Positions 6,277 to 9,490 of a stretch of 9,490 nucleotides of DNA are shown piece after piece (within the stretch, counting starts at the first letter, position 1; each line of letters starts with the position of its first letter). The stretch is from Oxalobacteraceae bacterium (GTDB lineage Bacteria > Pseudomonadota > Gammaproteobacteria > Burkholderiales > Burkholderiaceae_D): assembly GCA_947487325.1 (NCBI GenBank), contig CANKWG010000077.1, positions 1 to 9,490 of the forward strand, read 5' to 3'. A model generated the notes under the pieces. It had not been told where the DNA came from, searched no databases, and saw nothing but the letters and a program-made list of their open reading frames with translations. The translations under genes were made by a program, and so were the position numbers.

Positions 6277-6897
6277 ATGGCACAGGGAAAATTTATTAGC
6301 TTCGAGGGCGTTGACGGCGCAGGCAAGTCGACGCATGTGGGAGCCGTTGCACAGTATCTGCGCGATCGTGGATTGCACGTAGTAACCACGCGTGAGCCCG
6401 GCGGAACACCTCTGGGTGAAAAGCTGCGTGAATTGTTGCTACACGAGCCTATGCATTTGGAAACTGAGGCGCTTTTGATGTTTGCGGCGCGTCGCGAGCA
6501 TATCGCTCAAGTCATCCTGCCAGCCATTCATCGGGGTGATTGGGTTATCTCTGACCGTTTCACCGATGCCAGCTTCGCATATCAGGGAGGTGGTCGGCAG
6601 CTGGCGTTGGATAAATTGCAATCGCTGGAGCAATGGGTACATGCCGACCTGCAACCCGATCTGACTTTGTTGTTTGATGTGCCGCTTGAGGTAGCGCGGG
6701 AACGCCTCTCTTCCGGACGTGCACTGGATAAATTTGAACAAGAAAAAGACGATTTTTTTCAGCGTGTGCGCGATGTCTATCTGATGCGCGCGCATAGCTT
6801 TCCATCACGCATCAAGGTCATCGACAGTACGCGCCCTGTGGCGGAGGTATCGGCCCAGGTCGAACAATGCGTCACTGCACTGTTCGATGGCCAATGA
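6277..6897 (+). CDS. tmk: Thymidylate kinase
   Basis: A 206-residue dTMP kinase that phosphorylates dTMP to dTDP with ATP in the cytoplasm, an essential step to dTTP. The P-loop GVDGAGKST is at residues 11-19. The substrate motif is DRF at 93-95 (DRY or DRF in the family), with YQGGGR at 102-107 contacting the nucleotide. The lid segment SGRALDKFEQEKDDFF follows around 146-161. I chose the ATG at 6277, giving the usual length; the frame stays open upstream for about 90 codons, but that stretch is out of frame inside mltG and not related to the family. No clear Shine-Dalgarno is visible before it. It lies 28 bases after mltG, and its end overlaps holB, so the three genes are likely one transcript. 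Confidence 0.95.
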   Translation: MAQGKFISFEGVDGAGKSTHVGAVAQYLRDRGLHVVTTREPGGTPLGEKLRELLLHEPMHLETEALLMFAARREHIAQVILPAIHRGDWVISDRFTDASFAYQGGGRQLALDKLQSLEQWVHADLQPDLTLLFDVPLEVARERLSSGRALDKFEQEKDDFFQRVRDVYLMRAHSFPSRIKVIDSTRPVAEVSAQVEQCVTALFDGQ

Positions 6898-7933
6898 TAT
6901 GAGCGAGGCCATTTATCCTTGGCAGCATGAAGATTGGAATCGTTTGCAGCGCCTGCGGGATCGGCTGCCCCACGCTATTTTGTTCCATGGGGCTCAAGGT
7001 ATAGGCAAGGTAGCGTTTGCAGAGCAGTTTGCCCAATCCGTCTTGTGCGAATCGCCGGTCAATGATGGTTTCGCTTGCGGCAGTTGCGCCTCTTGCGGTT
7101 GGTTTTTGCAATACGGCCATCCGGATTACCGGCGCGTGCGACCTGAGATCCTAGAGGTCGACAACATTGAGGACGACAGTGAGTCTGAAGAGGGCGCGAA
7201 TAAAAAAAGCGCGAGCAGCAAGACGCCGTCCAAAGAAATACGCATTGAGCAAGTGCGCGCGCTCGCTGGCTTCATGAATGTATCAACCCATCGAAGTGGG
7301 CTGCGCGTGGTCTTGCTCTATCCGGCCGAGACGCTCAATAGCGCCTCGGCCAATGCCTTGCTCAAGACGCTGGAAGAACCTCCACCGGGCACGCTCTTCA
7401 TTTTAGTCAGCCATCGGCCAGATCGACTCCTGCCGACCATACTGTCCCGCTGCCGCAAGTTTCCTATGTCGCTGCCTTCGGCTGAGGATGCCCTTGCTTG
7501 GCTCAATGACAATGACGTGAACGATGCGGCGCAGTGGCTTGCATTGAACGGCGGTGCGCCACTGGCCGCGGTCATGGCAGCCGAGGATGAATCAGCGAGC
7601 GATCGAGAGTTGCTTTTGGGATTGCTGGCCAAACCCGATGCAGCCCATGTGCTGAGCGTGGCGGAACGACTACAAAAAACACCGATTCCTCTGCTAGTGG
7701 CATGGCAACAGCGGTGGCTGTATGACTTGTTTTCTTTAAAGCTCAGCGGTCGGGTACGCTACTACCCCCAGCATCAGACGCGTCTGAAGGCAATCGCGGA
7801 TCGCTTGTCAAGCGATCGATTGCAGCAGGCACTGCGTGATGCGAACAACCGGCGTGCTGTCGCGGATCATTCGCTTTCAGCAAGGCTTTTCATTGAAGAC
7901 ATGCTGCTCGCCTACATCAGTCTGTTTGGCTGA
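6887..7933 (+). CDS. holB: DNA polymerase III subunit delta' (clamp loader)
   Basis: A protein of up to 348 residues that holds the clamp-loader ring together during loading of the beta sliding clamp. The P-loop region GAQGIGKV (residues 35-42) ends in Val instead of Ser/Thr, matching the non-ATPase role of delta'. A zinc module is formed by Cys54, Cys64, Cys67 and Cys70. NSASANALLKTLEEPP and the SRC motif (187-189) are family signatures. An insert around residues 92-117, first acidic then lysine/serine-rich, interrupts the fold between VRPEILEVDN and IRIEQVRAL and is probably a flexible linker. The start at 6887 overlaps tmk by 11 bases; an in-frame ATG at 6899 (MSEAIYPWQ) is an equally possible start. 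Neither has a strong ribosome-binding site. Confidence 0.94.
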   Translation: MANDMSEAIYPWQHEDWNRLQRLRDRLPHAILFHGAQGIGKVAFAEQFAQSVLCESPVNDGFACGSCASCGWFLQYGHPDYRRVRPEILEVDNIEDDSESEEGANKKSASSKTPSKEIRIEQVRALAGFMNVSTHRSGLRVVLLYPAETLNSASANALLKTLEEPPPGTLFILVSHRPDRLLPTILSRCRKFPMSLPSAEDALAWLNDNDVNDAAQWLALNGGAPLAAVMAAEDESASDRELLLGLLAKPDAAHVLSVAERLQKTPIPLLVAWQQRWLYDLFSLKLSGRVRYYPQHQTRLKAIADRLSSDRLQQALRDANNRRAVADHSLSARLFIEDMLLAYISLFG

Positions 7934-7961
7934 AATCCGGGCAGTCTTTCGAGGACTCACC

Positions 7962-8336
7962 ATGCAAGAAACGCAGCCATCGCATGACGCGGCGCTGGTA
8001 CGCCCCTCCGTCATGTCACTGACCATACGAGAACGTTCTGCACTGTACGCTGCTTACATGCCATTTCTGCAAAATGGCGGCATTTTTATACCCGGTAATC
8101 GTCCGTGTCAGCTGGGGGAAGAAGTGTTTTTGCTACTAAGCCTGATGCAGGATGAAGCGCGCTACCCCGTAGCGGGCAAGGTGGCCTGGATCACACCTTC
8201 AGGTGCGGCCAATAATCACACGCAGGGCATAGGGCTCCAGTTTCCAGCCGATGATGCGGGTCGGCGGGTTCGTCAGCGCACCGAGGAGATTCTGGGTACG
8301 GCACTCGGATCTTCGCGACCGACGCATACCATGTAG
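7962..8336 (+). CDS. pilZ: PilZ domain protein, type IV pilus type
   Basis: A 124-residue single PilZ domain. I placed the start at the ATG at 7962, supported by GAGG at 7951-7954; the frame is open further upstream inside holB but that part is not family-like. FLQNGGIFIPG takes the place of the canonical D/NxSxxG c-di-GMP motif, and there is no RxxxR arginine motif before it. This is the pattern of the founding type IV pilus PilZ proteins (as in Pseudomonas and Xanthomonas), which do not bind c-di-GMP and instead act with PilB/FimX in pilus assembly. Its place between holB and a tatD-type gene is the same as in Pseudomonas, supporting orthology. GKVAWITP and GIGLQF are the conserved strands at the end of the domain. 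It sits 28 bases after holB. Confidence 0.9.
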   Translation: MQETQPSHDAALVRPSVMSLTIRERSALYAAYMPFLQNGGIFIPGNRPCQLGEEVFLLLSLMQDEARYPVAGKVAWITPSGAANNHTQGIGLQFPADDAGRRVRQRTEEILGTALGSSRPTHTM

Positions 8337-8342
8337 CGGGCG

Positions 8343-8348
8343 TACAAT
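8343..8348 (+). promoter_or_regulatory. Putative -10 box upstream of tatD
   Basis: TACAAT, one mismatch from TATAAT, lies 7 bases after the pilZ stop in the 110-base gap before the tatD-family gene. The best -35 partner is CCGACG at 8319-8324, 18 bases upstream with three of six matches, so the promoter is weakly supported. The remaining gap (8349-8446) holds no ORF or terminator I can recognise. The gap is the largest in this gene series, which makes a separate promoter for tatD plausible. Confidence 0.35.
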
Positions 8349-8446
8349 AGCGGCGTTTCAGCGGCTTTCTTGTCATGCCTGCGCAGCGATACAGCTCTCG
8401 CCAAGGTTCTACAAGATAAGCATTTACTGCAGGCGACCGGCGCACC

Positions 8447-9223
8447 ATGTTTATCGATTCCCACTGCCATATTAACTTTCCTGAATTGTCCGAGCGACTG
8501 CCCGCGATTCTGGAAAAAATGAAAGAAAATCAGGTGACCCATGCACTTTGCGTGTCGGTGACCCTCCCAGATTTTCCTCAAGTACTGTCTCTGGCTGAGA
8601 CGCATCCGAATATCTACGCATCAGTGGGCGTCCATCCTGATTATGAAGATACGCCCGAGCCCAGCATGGAACAACTGGTGCAACTGGCTGAACACCCGCG
8701 CATTGTCGCCATCGGCGAAACCGGCCTTGACTACTACCGCCTAAGCGGTGATCTTGAGTGGCAGCGGCAGCGATTTCGGACCCATATCCGTGCGTCCAGA
8801 GCCAGTGGCAAGCCACTGATCATCCATACACGATCTGCATCCGAAGACACGCTACGGATCATGCGCGAAGAAAAAGCTGGTACGTCGGATGGTGGCGTGG
8901 CCGGTGTGATGCACTGCTTTACCGAATCCCAAGCAGTGGCTGCTGCATCGATGGACATGGGTTTTTACATTTCCTTCTCGGGCATCGTGACCTTCAAGAA
9001 TGCGAAAGATTTGCAGGCCGTCGCTCGCGAAGTGCCGCTTGAGCGCATGCTGATCGAGACCGATTCGCCGTATCTGGCGCCCGTGCCCATGCGCGGCAAG
9101 ACGAATGAGCCGGGTTTCGTGCGGCATGTTGCCGAATTTCTAGCCGATCTCAAGGGCGTGTCATTGCAAACGCTGGCGGAGGTCACGTCGCAAAATTTCC
9201 GGACGCTGTTTCGCGTGCAATAA
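8447..9223 (+). CDS. ycfH: TatD family metal-dependent hydrolase (YcfH-type)
   Basis: A 258-residue TatD-family TIM-barrel hydrolase, normal in length. The metal ligands are all visible: HxH at His6/His8 (DSHCH), Glu91 (GETGLDYY), His127 (IIHTR), His156 (MHCF) and Asp206 (ETDSPYL). Family members are cytoplasmic, usually two-metal phosphoesterases, with DNase (3'-5' exonuclease) activity shown for E. coli TatD. Its position downstream of holB matches E. coli ycfH, so I consider it the ycfH orthologue rather than TatD of the twin-arginine locus. The ATG at 8447 gives the usual N-terminus MFIDSHCH; the ribosome-binding site is weak. The next gene's ATG follows its TAA directly. Confidence 0.94.
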   Translation: MFIDSHCHINFPELSERLPAILEKMKENQVTHALCVSVTLPDFPQVLSLAETHPNIYASVGVHPDYEDTPEPSMEQLVQLAEHPRIVAIGETGLDYYRLSGDLEWQRQRFRTHIRASRASGKPLIIHTRSASEDTLRIMREEKAGTSDGGVAGVMHCFTESQAVAAASMDMGFYISFSGIVTFKNAKDLQAVAREVPLERMLIETDSPYLAPVPMRGKTNEPGFVRHVAEFLADLKGVSLQTLAEVTSQNFRTLFRVQ

Positions 9224-9490
9224 ATGGACGATTTACAGAGTCCCTTTCGCCGCCGGTTACTGGTGGCCGGATTGTTTCCCGGGTTGCAGCGCTGGTTCGA
9301 ACCTCTGGAAGCTAAACCAGATTCCTACACCGCATGGTTTGAGGCAGCTCGCATGGATAATGTGAAGCTTTGCAATGACTTGCTGGCGCGCGGCTTCGAT
9401 ACCAATACCATCGAGCCTGAACGCCTTGATACGGCCTTGCTTATTGCGGTTCGTCAGGGTTCAGCCAAAGTGACCCTACTGCTGTTGTCC
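9224..9490 (+). CDS. Ankyrin-repeat protein (5' part)
   Basis: The reading frame starts at the ATG immediately after the tatD-family stop and runs open for 89 codons to the window edge. The first third is basic and hydrophobic (RRRLLVAGLFPG at residues 9-20), perhaps a short secretion or membrane segment, but I cannot call a signal peptide. From about residue 45, AWFEAARMDNVKLCNDLLARGFDTN and then DTALLIAVRQGSAKVTLLLL fit ankyrin repeats. Each shows the A-x-x-x-G/D-x-x-x-x-x-x-L-L pattern of paired helices, so a protein-binding repeat scaffold is likely. An ankyrin gene next to tatD is common in Burkholderiales. Partner and function are unknown. The gap of zero bases implies co-transcription with the tatD-type gene. 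Confidence 0.85.
   Translation, partial: MDDLQSPFRRRLLVAGLFPGLQRWFEPLEAKPDSYTAWFEAARMDNVKLCNDLLARGFDTNTIEPERLDTALLIAVRQGSAKVTLLLLS

Noticed and set aside
7836..7961. N-terminal extension of the PilZ frame inside holB
   Set aside because: The ATG at 7962 has a good GAGG site and gives the normal PilZ length; the extension is a shadow of holB.

Overview
The window looks like chromosomal core DNA of a betaproteobacterium, most likely of the order Burkholderiales. The main clue is gene order: a ygfZ-type gene transcribed divergently from mltG, tmk, holB, pilZ, a TatD-family hydrolase gene and an ankyrin-repeat gene. A DUF4936 gene next to ygfZ, a small family found mostly in Betaproteobacteria, supports this. 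No mobile elements, RNA genes or CRISPR arrays are visible, and almost every base is coding. The genus cannot be fixed from what I can see.

Layout. (1) Positions 2-3177, plus strand: a tightly packed run of five genes. These are the 3' part of an MDR-superfamily NADPH oxidoreductase, a classical short-chain dehydrogenase, an epoxide-hydrolase-like alpha/beta hydrolase, a 4HBT thioesterase and a GNAT acetyltransferase. Gaps are at most 7 bases and two junctions overlap, so this reads as one operon whose start lies upstream of the window. The enzyme mix suggests processing of an unknown, possibly reactive, carbonyl or CoA-linked substrate. (2) Positions 3185-5153, minus strand: ygfZ, DUF4936 and an NRDE (TANGO2-like) gene with overlapping starts and stops. 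It converges on the first operon with only 7 bases between stop codons. (3) Positions 5154-5257: a short divergent control region with a perfect TATAAT on the minus strand, a 19-bp near-palindrome and a 13-base direct repeat shared with the mltG start. (4) Positions 5258-9490, plus strand: mltG, tmk, holB, pilZ, tatD/ycfH and the start of an ankyrin-repeat gene, covering cell-wall synthesis, dTTP supply, replication clamp loading, type IV pili and nucleic-acid hydrolysis.

The most striking irregularity is in mltG. The membrane anchor is encoded in one frame and the catalytic YceG domain in the next. Removing a single base near 5325-5358 would join them into a normal-length protein of about 329 residues. 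This is either a sequence error or a real disruption. The sequence shows no clear undescribed system. The best leads are the mltG frameshift, the divergent control region with its palindrome and repeat, and the uncharacterised five-gene enzyme operon.
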